Shown: in pieces, positions 19,017-28,936 of the stretch
Numbering within the stretch: position 1 is the first letter of the stretch
Layout of the letters: each line of letters starts with the position of its first letter
DNA from: Vibrio sp. NTOU-M3
GTDB lineage: Bacteria; Pseudomonadota; Gammaproteobacteria; Enterobacterales; Vibrionaceae
Assembly (NCBI RefSeq): GCF_040869035.1
Contig: NZ_CP162100.1
Span: 1,116,001 to 1,180,000, forward strand
DNA length: 64,000 nt
Direction of reading: 5' to 3'
Position numbers and translations under genes: made by a program
The notes under the pieces: model-generated
Told to the model about the DNA's origin: nothing
Seen by the model: only the letters and a program-made list of their open reading frames with translations
Database searches by the model: none

Positions 19017-19511
19017 ATGGCAGACAATTATAAAAAGCCGTCTAAGGATTTGGACCGTATTGATCGCAATATTCTAAATGAACTGCAGAAAGACGGTCGT
19101 ATTTCGAACGTAGAACTGTCTAAGCGTGTAGGCCTTTCGCCAACACCATGTCTAGAGCGTGTACGTCGCCTAGAACGTCAAGGGTATATCATGGGTTATA
19201 CGGCTCTGCTAAACCCTCAATACTTAGACGCATCTCTATTGGTATTTGTTGAAATTACGTTAAATCGTGGTGCGCCGGATGTATTTGAACAGTTCAATAC
19301 TGCGGTTCAAAAGCTTGATGATATTCAAGAATGTCATCTTGTTTCTGGTGACTTTGATTACCTTCTAAAAACACGTGTATCTGACATGGGCGCTTACCGT
19401 AAGCTGCTTGGTGATACATTACTACGTCTTCCAGGAGTGAATGACACTCGCACTTACGTGGTAATGGAAGAAGTTAAGCAAACAAACCAATTGGTTATCA
19501 AAACACGATAA
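19017..19511 (+). CDS. lrp: Leucine-responsive regulatory protein
   Basis: A 164-residue Lrp. The N-terminal AsnC-type helix-turn-helix covers residues about 14-70 (RIDRNILNELQKDGRISNVE, then LSKRVGLSPTPCLERVRRLE). The C-terminal RAM domain binds leucine and mediates octamer assembly ('GDFDYLLKTRVSDMGAYRKLLGD'). It is a global regulator of amino-acid metabolism. ATG 19017 is preceded by AAGGTGG. It lies opposite ald and is followed by its own terminator, which abuts ftsK. Confidence 0.97.
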   Translation: MADNYKKPSKDLDRIDRNILNELQKDGRISNVELSKRVGLSPTPCLERVRRLERQGYIMGYTALLNPQYLDASLLVFVEITLNRGAPDVFEQFNTAVQKLDDIQECHLVSGDFDYLLKTRVSDMGAYRKLLGDTLLRLPGVNDTRTYVVMEEVKQTNQLVIKTR

Positions 19512-19588
19512 TTGGGTTAAGTATCAAAATCCCTTTCGATATTCTGACTTTAGATAATTGGGTTTTTGATTGCGATATGGTTAAATCA

Positions 19589-19627
19589 ATAGTCCGAGCA
19601 CCGTTGGCTGCTCGGACTATTTTTTTA
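19589..19627 (+). terminator. Terminator after lrp, directly before ftsK
   Basis: ATAGTCCGAGCA (19589-19600) pairs with TGCTCGGACTAT (19609-19620), then seven T. It ends only about 25 bases before the preferred ftsK start, so there is no room for an ftsK promoter downstream of it. Confidence 0.9.
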
Positions 19628-19652
19628 TATGAACAGTGAATTTAAGTTGGTT

Positions 19653-22580
19653 ATGTTCAAGCAGAACAAAAGTAAAATTGAGACAATAATTAAAACGGGC
19701 GAAGAGCCTCAGTCTTCGCGCCTTAACGGACCTCAGCGCCTAAAAGAGTGCAGTCTTATTGTGGTTGTATTGGCGTCAATATTATTGTCTGTCGCACTTC
19801 TTACATTTAGCCCTGCAGACCCTTCTTGGTCTCAAACTGCATGGGGTGTAGACATTGAAAATGCGGGTGGCATGGTAGGCGCGTGGATTGCAGACACGTT
19901 GTTTTTTACTTTTGGCTCCTTAGCTTACACATTACCAGTAATTATTACTGTCACTGCATGGATAGTGTTGCGCACACGAGATGAAGATGAACCCATTGAT
20001 TTAATGTTATGGGGGACACGACTTTTAGGTCTGACTGTTTTGATACTAACCAGTTGCGGCTTAGCGGATATTAACTTTGACGATATCTGGTTTTTCTCGT
20101 CTGGAGGTGTGATTGGAGATGTGCTGACCAGTTTGGCACTGCCAACATTAAACGTCTTAGGTACAACACTGGTGCTTCTATTCCTTTGGGGCGCAGGCTT
20201 TACACTACTTACAGGTATTTCGTGGCTCACGATTGTGGAATGGTTAGGTTCATCTGCGTTATCCATGGTGACGAAGCTACTTAACAAAATGCGTGGAAAT
20301 GGTGATGAGTTGGTCGAACCTGCGCTCAACGAACCCGTATTTGATCAAAAAGAAGTGACGGAACCTAGCTTGGGAAGGGGTGTTGAGTCCATTAGTCTAG
20401 AGCCTATTGATGAGCCAAAACTCACAGCGGAGCCTGAACGCCATTTCAATATCCATATGCCTTCCTCTCAATCAAATGTTGACCAAGAAGAAGAGTGGGA
20501 CCCATTACTTGCACCAAGTACGCCCGAACCAGCGGCATCTCCTGAGCCTGTTCAACCCGTTGTTAGAGTAACCCCTGAACCCGTGCAAGCGATTCAGCCA
20601 GCACAGCCTACTGTTGAGCGAACTCGCCAGCTTGGAGCGACCATTGAGGAACTCGAGGCCGCAGCAATCAGTGCCGATGATCTAGCACCTCAAGAGCAGG
20701 TGCCACCACAACCAATGGCGTCGATTACCGAACCAAAGGCAGAAGTGATTGATGAACCCGTGGAAGACATGCCGTGGCAAGTACAAGAAGAGGAAAAAGT
20801 GCCACTTCAGCCAGATGCTTTGTCTTCAATGAACATGGTGCCTGAGGTTTCTGAACCCGATGAACCAATCATTTCCGACTTCAGCGTTGTGGATGATGAT
20901 GCTTCAGTTGAAAGAGCGGAACCAGTAATCGTGGAGGAGCCGGTATTTGAACCAATAACAAACGAAGCTCTAACCAACGACGTTGAAGCGTTCCAGAATA
21001 TTGTGGCAGAAGCTCAGGCAAAAGTTGTTGCGCAGCAAAATCCATTCTTAGTTCAGCAAGACGTGAACTTACCAAAACCGGCAGAACCTATGCCGACATT
21101 AGAGTTACTTTACCATCCAGAGAAACGTGATAACTATATTGACCGCGATGCGCTTGAAGATATAGCACGCCTCGTTGAATCGAAATTAGCGGACTACAAG
21201 ATCAAAGCCGATGTGGTCGGTATATTCCCTGGCCCTGTCATTACGCGATTTGAACTGGATTTAGCACCTGGTGTTAAAGTGAGCCGCATTTCAGGCTTGT
21301 CAATGGATCTGGCTCGTTCATTGTCTGCAATGGCGGTCCGTGTTGTTGAAGTGATCCCAGGTAAACCGTATGTCGGTTTAGAACTGCCAAATATGAGTCG
21401 CCAAACGGTGTACTTCTCCGATGTGGTAGGTAGCCCACAATTTGTTGAGGCGAAATCGCCAACGACTGTGGTACTGGGGCAAGACATTGCTGGAGAAGCG
21501 GTGATCGCCGATCTGGCTAAAATGCCCCACGTACTGGTTGCCGGTACGACAGGCTCTGGTAAGTCTGTGGGTGTGAACGTCATGATCTTGAGTATGCTTT
21601 ACAAAGCAACACCTGAAGAAGTTCGCTTTATCATGATCGACCCTAAAATGCTTGAATTGTCTGTTTATGAAGGCATACCACACCTTCTATCAGAAGTTGT
21701 AACAGACATGAAAGATGCTTCAAATGCATTGAGATGGTGTGTGGGTGAAATGGAGCGTCGTTATAAGCTTATGTCTGCGCTGGGTGTACGAAACATCAAA
21801 GGCTTTAACGACAAGCTTAAAATGGCAGCAGAAGCAGGCCACCCAATTCATGATCCATTGTGGCAGCCGGGAGACAGTATGGATCCTGAGCCACCGCTAC
21901 TAGAGAAGCTACCTTATATCGTCGTTATCGTAGATGAGTTTGCCGACTTGATGATGGTGGTTGGTAAGAAAGTAGAAGAGCTAATCGCTCGTCTTGCCCA
22001 AAAAGCTCGTGCTGCCGGTATCCATTTGATTCTGGCCACGCAGCGCCCGTCTGTCGATGTTATTACCGGTTTGATCAAAGCGAACATTCCAACAAGGGTT
22101 GCGTTTACCGTTTCGACTAAGACTGACTCACGTACGATTCTTGATCAAGGTGGGGCAGAATCCTTACTTGGTATGGGTGATATGCTTTATCTACCTCCAG
22201 GTTCAAGCCATACTGTGCGTGTTCATGGTGCTTTCGCGTCTGATGATGATGTACATGCTGTTGTTAACAACTGGAAGGCGCGTGGTAAACCAAATTACAT
22301 TGAAGAAATTACCAGTGGGGATCAAGGCCCAGAGACGTTGCTACCGGGTGAAAAAGCAGAAGCAGATGAAGATATGGACCCGCTGTTTGACCAAGTTGTT
22401 GAACATGTGGTGCAGTCTCGTCGTGGTTCGGTGTCCGGTGTTCAGCGTAGATTCAAGATTGGTTATAACCGAGCCGCTCGTATTGTCGAGCAATTAGAGG
22501 CTCAGGGTATTGTGAGTGCACCTGGACATAACGGAAACCGCGAGGTGTTAGCGCCTGCACCAGGGCGAGAGATGAACTAA
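19653..22580 (+). CDS. ftsK: DNA translocase FtsK
   Basis: Divisome-anchored translocase that pumps chromosome ends to the septum and activates XerCD at dif. About 975 residues from ATG 19653; an in-frame ATG at 19629 would add eight but falls against the lrp terminator, and related FtsK proteins begin MFK. Four to five N-terminal membrane helices lie within residues 30-200. A Pro/Glu-rich linker (EPVQP, PEPV repeats) runs to about 480. The RecA-like motor follows with Walker [13 protein letters not shown] and Walker [13 protein letters not shown]. The C-terminal gamma winged helix has [20 protein letters not shown], which reads KOPS sites. Neither candidate start has a good ribosome site. 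Confidence 0.96.
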   Translation: MFKQNKSKIETIIKTGEEPQSSRLNGPQRLKECSLIVVVLASILLSVALLTFSPADPSWSQTAWGVDIENAGGMVGAWIADTLFFTFGSLAYTLPVIITVTAWIVLRTRDEDEPIDLMLWGTRLLGLTVLILTSCGLADINFDDIWFFSSGGVIGDVLTSLALPTLNVLGTTLVLLFLWGAGFTLLTGISWLTIVEWLGSSALSMVTKLLNKMRGNGDELVEPALNEPVFDQKEVTEPSLGRGVESISLEPIDEPKLTAEPERHFNIHMPSSQSNVDQEEEWDPLLAPSTPEPAASPEPVQPVVRVTPEPVQAIQPAQPTVERTRQLGATIEELEAAAISADDLAPQEQVPPQPMASITEPKAEVIDEPVEDMPWQVQEEEKVPLQPDALSSMNMVPEVSEPDEPIISDFSVVDDDASVERAEPVIVEEPVFEPITNEALTNDVEAFQNIVAEAQAKVVAQQNPFLVQQDVNLPKPAEPMPTLELLYHPEKRDNYIDRDALEDIARLVESKLADYKIKADVVGIFPGPVITRFELDLAPGVKVSRISGLSMDLARSLSAMAVRVVEVIPGKPYVGLELPNMSRQTVYFSDVVGSPQFVEAKSPTTVVLGQDIAGEAVIADLAKMPHVLVAGTTGSGKSVGVNVMILSMLYKATPEEVRFIMIDPKMLELSVYEGIPHLLSEVVTDMKDASNALRWCVGEMERRYKLMSALGVRNIKGFNDKLKMAAEAGHPIHDPLWQPGDSMDPEPPLLEKLPYIVVIVDEFADLMMVVGKKVEELIARLAQKARAAGIHLILATQRPSVDVITGLIKANIPTRVAFTVSTKTDSRTILDQGGAESLLGMGDMLYLPPGSSHTVRVHGAFASDDDVHAVVNNWKARGKPNYIEEITSGDQGPETLLPGEKAEADEDMDPLFDQVVEHVVQSRRGSVSGVQRRFKIGYNRAARIVEQLEAQGIVSAPGHNGNREVLAPAPGREMN

Positions 22581-22592
22581 CTACTTTCATAA

Positions 22593-22625
22593 ATAAAAAA
22601 GCAGGTCATTGACCTGCTTTTTTAT
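22593..22625 (+). terminator. Terminator after ftsK
   Basis: GCAGGTC-ATT-GACCTGC flanked by ATAAAAAA and TTTTTTAT gives a 15-bp stem with a U-run. The next 124 bases hold nothing recognisable. Confidence 0.9.
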
Positions 22626-22749
22626 TGCTCGCTTTAAACATCTTGGCTCTTTAAACAAGCAAAGTATAGTTAATCATTACTTGAAGAGAGTGCTTCTAGC
22701 TAAGGAAAGCAATGGTTCGGTATGAATGGATTGTAGATGGCAGGCAATA

Positions 22750-22779
22750 AAAAGGTTGGCGTTTGCAGGCCAACCTTTT
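22750..22779 (-). terminator. Terminator after dsbB
   Basis: AAAAGGTTGGC (22750-22760) pairs with GCCAACCTTTT (22769-22779); on the minus strand it ends in TTTTTATTG, just downstream of dsbB. Confidence 0.85.
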
Positions 22780-22798
22780 GATGTTGTGTAGTGATTGT

Positions 22799-23317
22799 TT
22801 ACTTAGTTTTTGCAAACTGAGCGAGAACAATAACTGCAAGAGCGACAAGGTTTGCCGCAAAAATAACTACTAACCACTGAGGCATAGAAAGTGTCAAAAA
22901 TTGCCATACAATTTTACTGCAATCTCCGTAGGCTTCAAACATCCAAGGAACCCACTTATTTAATGGCGCCCAATTTGGAAATGTGACGAATAGATCGCAT
23001 GTAGCAAATGGAGAAGGGTTAAATTGATAATCGACGTGCTGAAGCGCTAACATCAGACCTTTATAAGCACTTAATCCCCACGCAGCCAAACCAAGCCAAC
23101 GAACCACAGAATTGTTTGGTGCCATCAAGCCGAACAAAGCAGCGATACCCACACCCATCATTGCGACACGTTCATAAATGCACATCACACACGGGGAGAG
23201 CATCATTACGTGTTGGAAAAATAATGCGCAGGCTTCGAAGAAGACGACAAAAATAAGCAGTAACAGCCAAGATAAGCGGCTTTGAGAAAATGATTTGATG
23301 GTCGAAAGTATGTTCAC
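22799..23317 (-). CDS. dsbB: Disulfide bond formation protein DsbB
   Basis: Inner-membrane quinone reductase that re-oxidises DsbA. From GTG 23317 it has 172 residues and four membrane helices. Both redox pairs are present: C43-V-M-C46 in the first periplasmic loop, and C107 and C133 in the second. GTG 23317 gives an N-terminus (NILSTIKSFSQSRLSWLL) like other DsbB proteins; TTG 23329 is an in-frame alternative. The start lies only about 20 bases downstream of the nhaB terminator, so dsbB either depends on read-through or has a promoter overlapping the terminator. Confidence 0.93.
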   Translation of the reverse strand: MNILSTIKSFSQSRLSWLLLLIFVVFFEACALFFQHVMMLSPCVMCIYERVAMMGVGIAALFGLMAPNNSVVRWLGLAAWGLSAYKGLMLALQHVDYQFNPSPFATCDLFVTFPNWAPLNKWVPWMFEAYGDCSKIVWQFLTLSMPQWLVVIFAANLVALAVIVLAQFAKTK

Positions 23318-23335
23318 GGAAGTATCCAAAATAAG

Positions 23336-23363
23336 AAAAAGCTCTGACTAATCAGAGCTTTTT
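23336..23363 (-). terminator. Terminator between nhaB and dsbB
   Basis: AAAAAGCTCTGA-CTAA-TCAGAGCTTTTT is a perfect 12-bp stem with T-runs on either strand; it closes nhaB on the minus strand immediately ahead of dsbB. Confidence 0.88.
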
Positions 23364-23402
23364 ATCGCGGAAAAGTTTCAGTATCAACAAAAACTTTTAA
23401 TA

Positions 23403-24992
23403 TTAATGGCCAACAGTTACGGCCGGGATCACATCATTTGCATGAGGGACGATCCAGCCAGCATCGTAGAACCATGCCGTCATAGGTTCAACAAGGAATA
23501 CAATTCCTGCTAGGCCTACCAATGCCAAAACAACAGTATATGGTAGTGCCATGATCACCATTCGACCATAAGAAAGGCGAATGAGTGGGGCTAATGCTGA
23601 AGTTAACAGGAATAGGAATGCCGCTTGGCCATTTGGTGTCGCCACTGATGGTAGGTTAGTACCGGTATTAATAGCTACCGCAAGTAAGTCAAACTGATCA
23701 CGAGTAATAATACCTTCAACAAGTGCGGTTTTAACTTCGTTGATGTAAACCGTGCCCACAAAAACGTTGTCCGATACCATCGACAGCAATCCATTTGCCA
23801 CATAGAACAATGCCAACTGCGCACCTTTATCTTCAACGTGCAATACTGCATCGATAACGGGCTTAAATAGCTCTTGGTCAATGATAACAGCTACGATAGA
23901 GAAGAATACGGCAAGTAGGGCTGTGAATGGCAGCGCTTCTTCAAAGGCTTTCCCTAACGAATGCTCTTCAATCACACCGGTAAAGGCGGTCGCAAGGATA
24001 ATGACAGATAAACCGATTAACCCAACAGCTGCTAAATGAAGCGCAAGACCAACGATCAACCAAACGGCAATTAAACCTTGAATCCAAAGCTTAGCGACAT
24101 CTTGGTTAGTACGATTTTTACGTTCTTCAGTGTCAAAGTCGACTAAGATCTGGCGAACATTCTCAGGCAGGCGAGCGCCGTAACCAAATACCTTAAATTT
24201 TTCCACCAACACACACGTAATTAGGCCACAAACTAAGACCGGAGCGGTCACTGGCAACATTCGCACGATGAATTCGCCAAATTGCCACCCAGCTTGATCG
24301 GCGATAATAAGGTTTTGTGGTTCGCCAACCATTGTCATTACGCCACCTAGAGCAGTACCGACCCCGGCATGCATAAGTAGCGAGCGTAAGAAAGCACGAT
24401 AATTCTCAAGGTCATCACGAGTGAGCTCAGACAAATGATCATCTTGAGTATGGTCGTGTGAAGCATTTGACCCCTTTCCTGATGCAACTTTGTGGTAAAT
24501 AGCGTAGAAACCAATTGCCACGCTAATCACAACTGCGATCACAGTTAGTGCATCTAAGAAAGCTGACAGAAACGCAGCCGCAAAGCAAAATGCGACAGAA
24601 AGCATCGATTTAGAACGAATACCAAGAAGAATCTTAGTAAAAATAAATAGAAGCAACTGCTTCATGAAATAAATACCAGCAACCATGAAGACCAGAAGTA
24701 ATAACACTTCAATGTTGGCAACTAATTCATGTTTTACTTGTTCCGGGCTAGTCATGCCGATAGCTATGGCTTCTATCGCAAGCAAGCCACCGGGTTGAAG
24801 TGGGTAGCATTTTAAGGCCATTGCGAGTGTAAAAATAAACTCTGCAACAAGTAGCCAGCCAGCTACGAATGGATCAACCAAAAAGAAGACAATAGGGTTG
24901 ATAATAAGAAAGGAAATAATGGCAACTTTGTACCAATCTGGGGCTTTACCAAGAAAATTCTTAATAAAGGCATTTCCGAGCGACATCGGCAT
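23403..24992 (-). CDS. nhaB: Na+/H+ antiporter NhaB
   Basis: Electrogenic sodium/proton antiporter, 529 residues, about 12 membrane helices, inner membrane. The N-terminus ([18 protein letters not shown]) and the long conserved block '[20 protein letters not shown]' are diagnostic of NhaB. An extra cytoplasmic His/Asp-rich stretch ([11 protein letters not shown]) lies near residues 175-185. It gives Na+ and pH tolerance, expected of a marine vibrio. ATG 24992 gives the family N-terminus. It is divergent from fadR across 638 bases. Confidence 0.96.
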   Translation of the reverse strand: MPMSLGNAFIKNFLGKAPDWYKVAIISFLIINPIVFFLVDPFVAGWLLVAEFIFTLAMALKCYPLQPGGLLAIEAIAIGMTSPEQVKHELVANIEVLLLLVFMVAGIYFMKQLLLFIFTKILLGIRSKSMLSVAFCFAAAFLSAFLDALTVIAVVISVAIGFYAIYHKVASGKGSNASHDHTQDDHLSELTRDDLENYRAFLRSLLMHAGVGTALGGVMTMVGEPQNLIIADQAGWQFGEFIVRMLPVTAPVLVCGLITCVLVEKFKVFGYGARLPENVRQILVDFDTEERKNRTNQDVAKLWIQGLIAVWLIVGLALHLAAVGLIGLSVIILATAFTGVIEEHSLGKAFEEALPFTALLAVFFSIVAVIIDQELFKPVIDAVLHVEDKGAQLALFYVANGLLSMVSDNVFVGTVYINEVKTALVEGIITRDQFDLLAVAINTGTNLPSVATPNGQAAFLFLLTSALAPLIRLSYGRMVIMALPYTVVLALVGLAGIVFLVEPMTAWFYDAGWIVPHANDVIPAVTVGH

Positions 24993-25630
24993 TGTTAATA
25001 CTCTTTATTGTAATGAATAGACACTGCATGTGCTTGTATCCATTATCGGCACGTTATTTTAGGAAACAATCCCGATTCAACAGTGACTTAGAAAAACAAC
25101 ATAGAGTTGGGCAATGTGGCCTTGCCAAGTCACTCCCTGAGAAAGACAAGCACTCCTTTACTTTGGTCGCCACTCTACTCTTCGATGGGATTTAGTCAAT
25201 ATGAATGTATGATTCGACTCTCAACTGATAAGAATTTTGTTTAAAAACGCGATCAAAGTGGCGTTAGCATAACATAAGAGTTGTGAAAAAAAGTATTCGG
25301 TGGCTACAAATTGATATAAATGATGTGAAAAGCAGTTTAAGTTGAATATATCAATGAAAAAAACAACATAAAATTGAGTTTTTAATAATTGAACTAAACA
25401 CCGTAACGCTATATGCCATCTAGTATTAAGTATGTTTTAGAGAGTGATAATTTGAATAAATACTCGTTCTCTTATAAACATATGTTCTAATATATTCAGA
25501 TTAAATTAGAGTTAACACTCTATATTGATTTTGACTGAAGTTTGTTGTTCGCCGGTTTCCGATAAGCTCCAACTAGTGGTATGATGAGTTCCATTCGACC
25601 CAACTAAATATAAATTGGAACAATAAATAA
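24993..25630. promoter_or_regulatory. Divergent AT-rich region between nhaB and fadR
   Basis: 638 bases, increasingly AT-rich toward fadR. Small open frames lack ribosome sites and I do not regard them as genes. A possible fadR promoter has TATGAT at 25579-25584 with a weak TTCCGA 17 bases upstream. No FadR-type operator or other named site was recognised. Confidence 0.4.
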
Positions 25631-26470
25631 ATGGTCATAAAGGCAAAGAGCCCAGCAGGTTTTGCGGAAAAGTACATAATCGAAAGCATTTGGAAGGGGC
25701 GCTTTCCTCCTGGCTCGATTTTACCGGCAGAGCGTGAGCTGTCTGAGCTAATTGGTGTTACTCGAACAACGTTACGTGAAGTACTGCAGCGTTTAGCAAG
25801 AGATGGCTGGTTAACCATTCAACATGGTAAGCCGACACGAGTAAACCAGTTTATGGAAACATCGGGTCTACACATTTTAGACACGTTGATGACGTTAGAT
25901 GCCGATAATGCAACGTCGATTGTAGAAGATTTGCTTGCAGCACGTACTAATATCAGTCCAATTTTTATGCGTCATGCGTTTAAGGCAAATAAAGAAAATG
26001 CTGCGAGAACGATCGCTGGGGTGATTGAATCGTGTGAGGCGTTGGTTAATGCTGAATCTTGGGATTCTTTTATGGAGTCTTCGCCATACGCTGAAAAAAT
26101 CCAGCAGCACATTAAAGATGATGGTGAGAAAGACGAAGTTAAACGCCAATCAATCTTAGTTGCGAAGACTTTTAACTTTTATGACTATATGCTTTTCCAA
26201 CGTTTAGCATTTCATTCAGGCAACCAAATCTATGGTTTGATTTTTAATGGTTTGAAGAAACTTTACGACCGTGTTGGTAGTTATTATTTCTCAAACCCAC
26301 AAGCGCGTGATCTCGCGTTGAAGTTTTACCGTGATCTATTAGAAGTTTGTGAAAGTGGTTCTCGTGATGATATTGCAAGTGTTGTTCGTCACTATGGTAT
26401 GGAAAGCGCTCAGATCTGGAATCAGATGAAAATGACATTGCCGACCAACTTTACGGAAGACGATTGCTAA
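25631..26470 (+). CDS. fadR: Fatty-acid regulator FadR, long Vibrio form
   Basis: GntR-family regulator that represses fatty-acid degradation and activates unsaturated fatty-acid synthesis until acyl-CoA binds. The N-terminal winged helix occupies residues 1-75 ([20 protein letters not shown], then [22 protein letters not shown]). The C-terminal helical acyl-CoA domain follows. At 279 residues it is about 40 longer than E. coli FadR. The extra piece falls in the ligand domain (around residues 138-180, including [17 protein letters not shown]), and is known in V. cholerae FadR to make a second ligand site. ATG 25631 has only a weak upstream ribosome site. Confidence 0.95.
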   Translation: MVIKAKSPAGFAEKYIIESIWKGRFPPGSILPAERELSELIGVTRTTLREVLQRLARDGWLTIQHGKPTRVNQFMETSGLHILDTLMTLDADNATSIVEDLLAARTNISPIFMRHAFKANKENAARTIAGVIESCEALVNAESWDSFMESSPYAEKIQQHIKDDGEKDEVKRQSILVAKTFNFYDYMLFQRLAFHSGNQIYGLIFNGLKKLYDRVGSYYFSNPQARDLALKFYRDLLEVCESGSRDDIASVVRHYGMESAQIWNQMKMTLPTNFTEDDC

Positions 26471-26521
26471 TTTATAGCTCATCCGTTTGCTACGAATAGA
26501 ACCGTGATATAACAGCACCAC

Positions 26522-26558
26522 TAAAAAAAGCCACCTTCAAAAGAAGGTGGCTTTTTTA
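26522..26558. terminator. Bidirectional terminator between fadR and ybjL
   Basis: AAAAAAGCCACCTTC-AAAA-GAAGGTGGCTTTTTT forms a perfect 15-bp stem between convergent genes. Confidence 0.92.
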
Positions 26559-26571
26559 ATGGTTTATTTTT

Positions 26572-28254
26572 CTAGCTTAAAATGATTAACACCGTACCCG
26601 CAAGCGTCATCAGAATATTCGCTATTGCGTAGGTCCCGGCATAGCCTAGAGCTGGAATGGTAGATTTAGCGTAGTCGTTCACAATATCCATTGCCGGAGC
26701 GCAAGTTCGGGCCCCAATAATGGCACCGAATAAGAGTGCTCGGTTCATCTTCAATATATAGGCACCTACAAAATAGGCTAACGCAACAGGCACGACACTG
26801 ACAATAAAAGCCAGTCCAATAACCTGAGGGCCAACCTGAGAAAGGTGCTCGAACATCTTCCCGCCTGCACTTAATCCAATGCCAACCATAAAGAACATCA
26901 GGCCTAGGTCTTTGACCATATTCAGTGCCCCTTGAGGGACATAGCCGAACGTCGGGTGGTTGGCTCGCAAGAAACCAAGCGTGATACCTGACAGTAAAAG
27001 ACCTACTGCATTACCTAAGCCGAAGGAGACTTGGCCAAAAGTCATTGTTATCAAGCCAAAAAGAATACCCAAGATAAAGAAGCTGCAGAATGCGAGTAAA
27101 TCGGCCATCTGGCTATGGATTGAGATGAAACCGATTTTTTCAGCAAGGCCGTGTACGCGGCTTTTCTCACCACTTACCTGAAGAATGTCCCCTTTGGCTA
27201 GAACGATATCTAAATCCATCGGCATTTCAATCTGGGCACGTACTACACGGTTTAAGAAACAGCCATATTCTGAGAGGTTCAAGTCAGAAAGACGCTTCCC
27301 AGCCATCGAGTCACTTTTTACCACGATTTCTTCTTCTGCAATACGCAGATCTAGTAAGTTACGATCGAATACTTCCTTGCCATTACGAAAACTTGGATCG
27401 AGGCGAGCATGGCTGTCTGGGAACCCCACCAGCGCAATTTCATCACCTTCTTGCAAAATCGCATCACCATCTGGGTGGGCAAGAATACCATTTCGTCGGA
27501 TTCGTTCGATGTAGCAGCCAGTTTGACGGTAAATACCCAACTCACGCAGGTTTTTCCCATCTATCCAATTTATCAGCTCTGGTCCGACACGATACGCTCG
27601 AATAATTGGAAGGTAGACCTTACGTTGGCCGGAGTTGCCAAGTCCACGCTCCTGAGCTATTTGCTGGGCAGAATCAGAAAGGTTTTGCTTTTGCATTTTA
27701 GGCATCAGCTTGGCAAACATGATCATACTGATCAATCCGATCAAATATGCCATTGCATAACCGACAGAGAGGTTCTCTATGACTAAGCCAAAGTCCATGC
27801 TTCTTGGGATTGACGCCAAACCCGAATTCAGCGCATCTTGTGCACCAACTAAAACTGGGGTTGAAGTGAGAGCACCTGCCATCATACCTGCAGAAAGGCC
27901 AAAATCGAGACCAAGATAATGGCTGGAGTAATAAGTAATACAGAGTGCTGTGGAGAGTACAACCATACTCAAAATAAAGTAATGTTTACCATCACGGAAG
28001 AAAATACCGAAGAAGTTCGGCCCAGCTTCAATGCCAACGCAATAAATAAATAGCATAAAGCCAATGGTCAATGCATCAGTATTAAAAGTAAAACCTAGGT
28101 GACCCATGATCAGCGCGGTAATAAGTACGCCGATGGAGTTACCTAATTGGAGATTTCCAATGCGGACTTTACCAATTGCCAGCCCTATTGCGAGGACGAC
28201 AAAGATCAAAAGAATTGGGTTTTGTTTGAGCAAGAGTACGACGTCAATGTTCAC
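26572..28254 (-). CDS. ybjL: YbjL-type AspT-family transporter
   Basis: A 560-residue inner-membrane protein of the aspartate:alanine exchanger (AspT/YidE/YbjL) family. Two duplicated membrane halves (about residues 10-195 and 380-560, five or so helices each) flank two TrkA-C/RCK-C domains near 205-290 and 295-375 ([36 protein letters not shown]). The substrate of YbjL is not established. Start ATG 28254 ([20 protein letters not shown]). It is upstream of nothing in operon; grxA lies behind it with its own terminator between. Confidence 0.9.
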   Translation of the reverse strand: MNIDVVLLLKQNPILLIFVVLAIGLAIGKVRIGNLQLGNSIGVLITALIMGHLGFTFNTDALTIGFMLFIYCVGIEAGPNFFGIFFRDGKHYFILSMVVLSTALCITYYSSHYLGLDFGLSAGMMAGALTSTPVLVGAQDALNSGLASIPRSMDFGLVIENLSVGYAMAYLIGLISMIMFAKLMPKMQKQNLSDSAQQIAQERGLGNSGQRKVYLPIIRAYRVGPELINWIDGKNLRELGIYRQTGCYIERIRRNGILAHPDGDAILQEGDEIALVGFPDSHARLDPSFRNGKEVFDRNLLDLRIAEEEIVVKSDSMAGKRLSDLNLSEYGCFLNRVVRAQIEMPMDLDIVLAKGDILQVSGEKSRVHGLAEKIGFISIHSQMADLLAFCSFFILGILFGLITMTFGQVSFGLGNAVGLLLSGITLGFLRANHPTFGYVPQGALNMVKDLGLMFFMVGIGLSAGGKMFEHLSQVGPQVIGLAFIVSVVPVALAYFVGAYILKMNRALLFGAIIGARTCAPAMDIVNDYAKSTIPALGYAGTYAIANILMTLAGTVLIILS

Positions 28255-28363
28255 GGGGCAGTTCTATATTTTTGTGCCGACAGGATAAGTGTGCGAATTG
28301 TATCTGAATATTGCAAAAAGATAAGTGAATTATTTTATTTTTAGCGATTAGTTCAGGTATTAA

Positions 28364-28389
28364 AAAACCCGCTATGAGTAGCGGGTTTT
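28364..28389 (-). terminator. Terminator after grxA
   Basis: AAAACCCGCTA-TGAG-TAGCGGGTTTT, a perfect 11-bp stem; the minus-strand T-run follows, closing grxA. Confidence 0.88.
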
Positions 28390-28407
28390 ATATAATCAGG
28401 AGGTCAA

Positions 28408-28671
28408 TTAATCGAATAGACCCAAGTTTTCTTTTGCATATGCTTCGAAGTCATCACAGCCGCCAATGTGCTCTTGATCAACGAAGATTTGTGGTACCGT
28501 TTCAACAGGTTTACCAACCGTTTTTTCAAGGTCAGCTTTAGAGATACCTTCTGCTTGGATATCTACATAGCGGTAGTTGAAGTCGTCACGCTTTGCTTTT
28601 AGTGTTTCTGCGTGCTCTTTTGCACGAACACAGAATGGACAAGCTGGGCGACCAAAGATAACTACGAACAT
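28408..28671 (-). CDS. grxA: Glutaredoxin 1
   Basis: An 87-residue glutaredoxin, the length of GrxA. The active site is C11-P-F-C14 after MFVVIFGRPA. The cis-proline element 'TVPQIFVDQEHIGGCDDF' near 60-77 binds glutathione. It reduces ribonucleotide reductase and mixed disulfides in the cytoplasm. A single gene with AAGGAG upstream of its ATG. Confidence 0.95.
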   Translation of the reverse strand: MFVVIFGRPACPFCVRAKEHAETLKAKRDDFNYRYVDIQAEGISKADLEKTVGKPVETVPQIFVDQEHIGGCDDFEAYAKENLGLFD

Positions 28672-28936
28672 ATACTTTCTCCTTCATTTTGATAACGACA
28701 ACTATGCCTCATCCCTCAGCGGAAATAAAGATGCATTTACCTCTTGTTTCGATAGGTAAAATCTATCGACGTATTTTTGTTCAACTCGGATTAAAAATGC
28801 GATAGATCACGTGAAATTTTTTAGAAAGACACTATTTTTATAAGGGTATTTTCGACAAGTTGCACTTCATCAAGTTAATTTTATTCAGTAGCAGGCAAGC
28901 TATTGATAAAGGAGTCTTAGGTTCGGGGAGCAAGCT

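Noticed and set aside
19925..20329. 134-codon frame opposite ftsK
   Set aside because: Shadow of the FtsK membrane and linker region, without its own signals.
21194..21583. 129-codon frame opposite ftsK
   Set aside because: Shadow of the FtsK motor domain; FtsK codons explain the sequence.
22099..22497. 132-codon frame inside ftsK on the same strand
   Set aside because: Out-of-frame shadow within the conserved motor and gamma domains.
24992..25195. 67-codon open frame divergent from nhaB
   Set aside because: No ribosome site, low-quality sequence, and it occupies the nhaB promoter region.
25570..25590. FadR box before fadR
   Set aside because: AACTAGTGG... resembles one half-site only; the 17-bp palindrome is not there.
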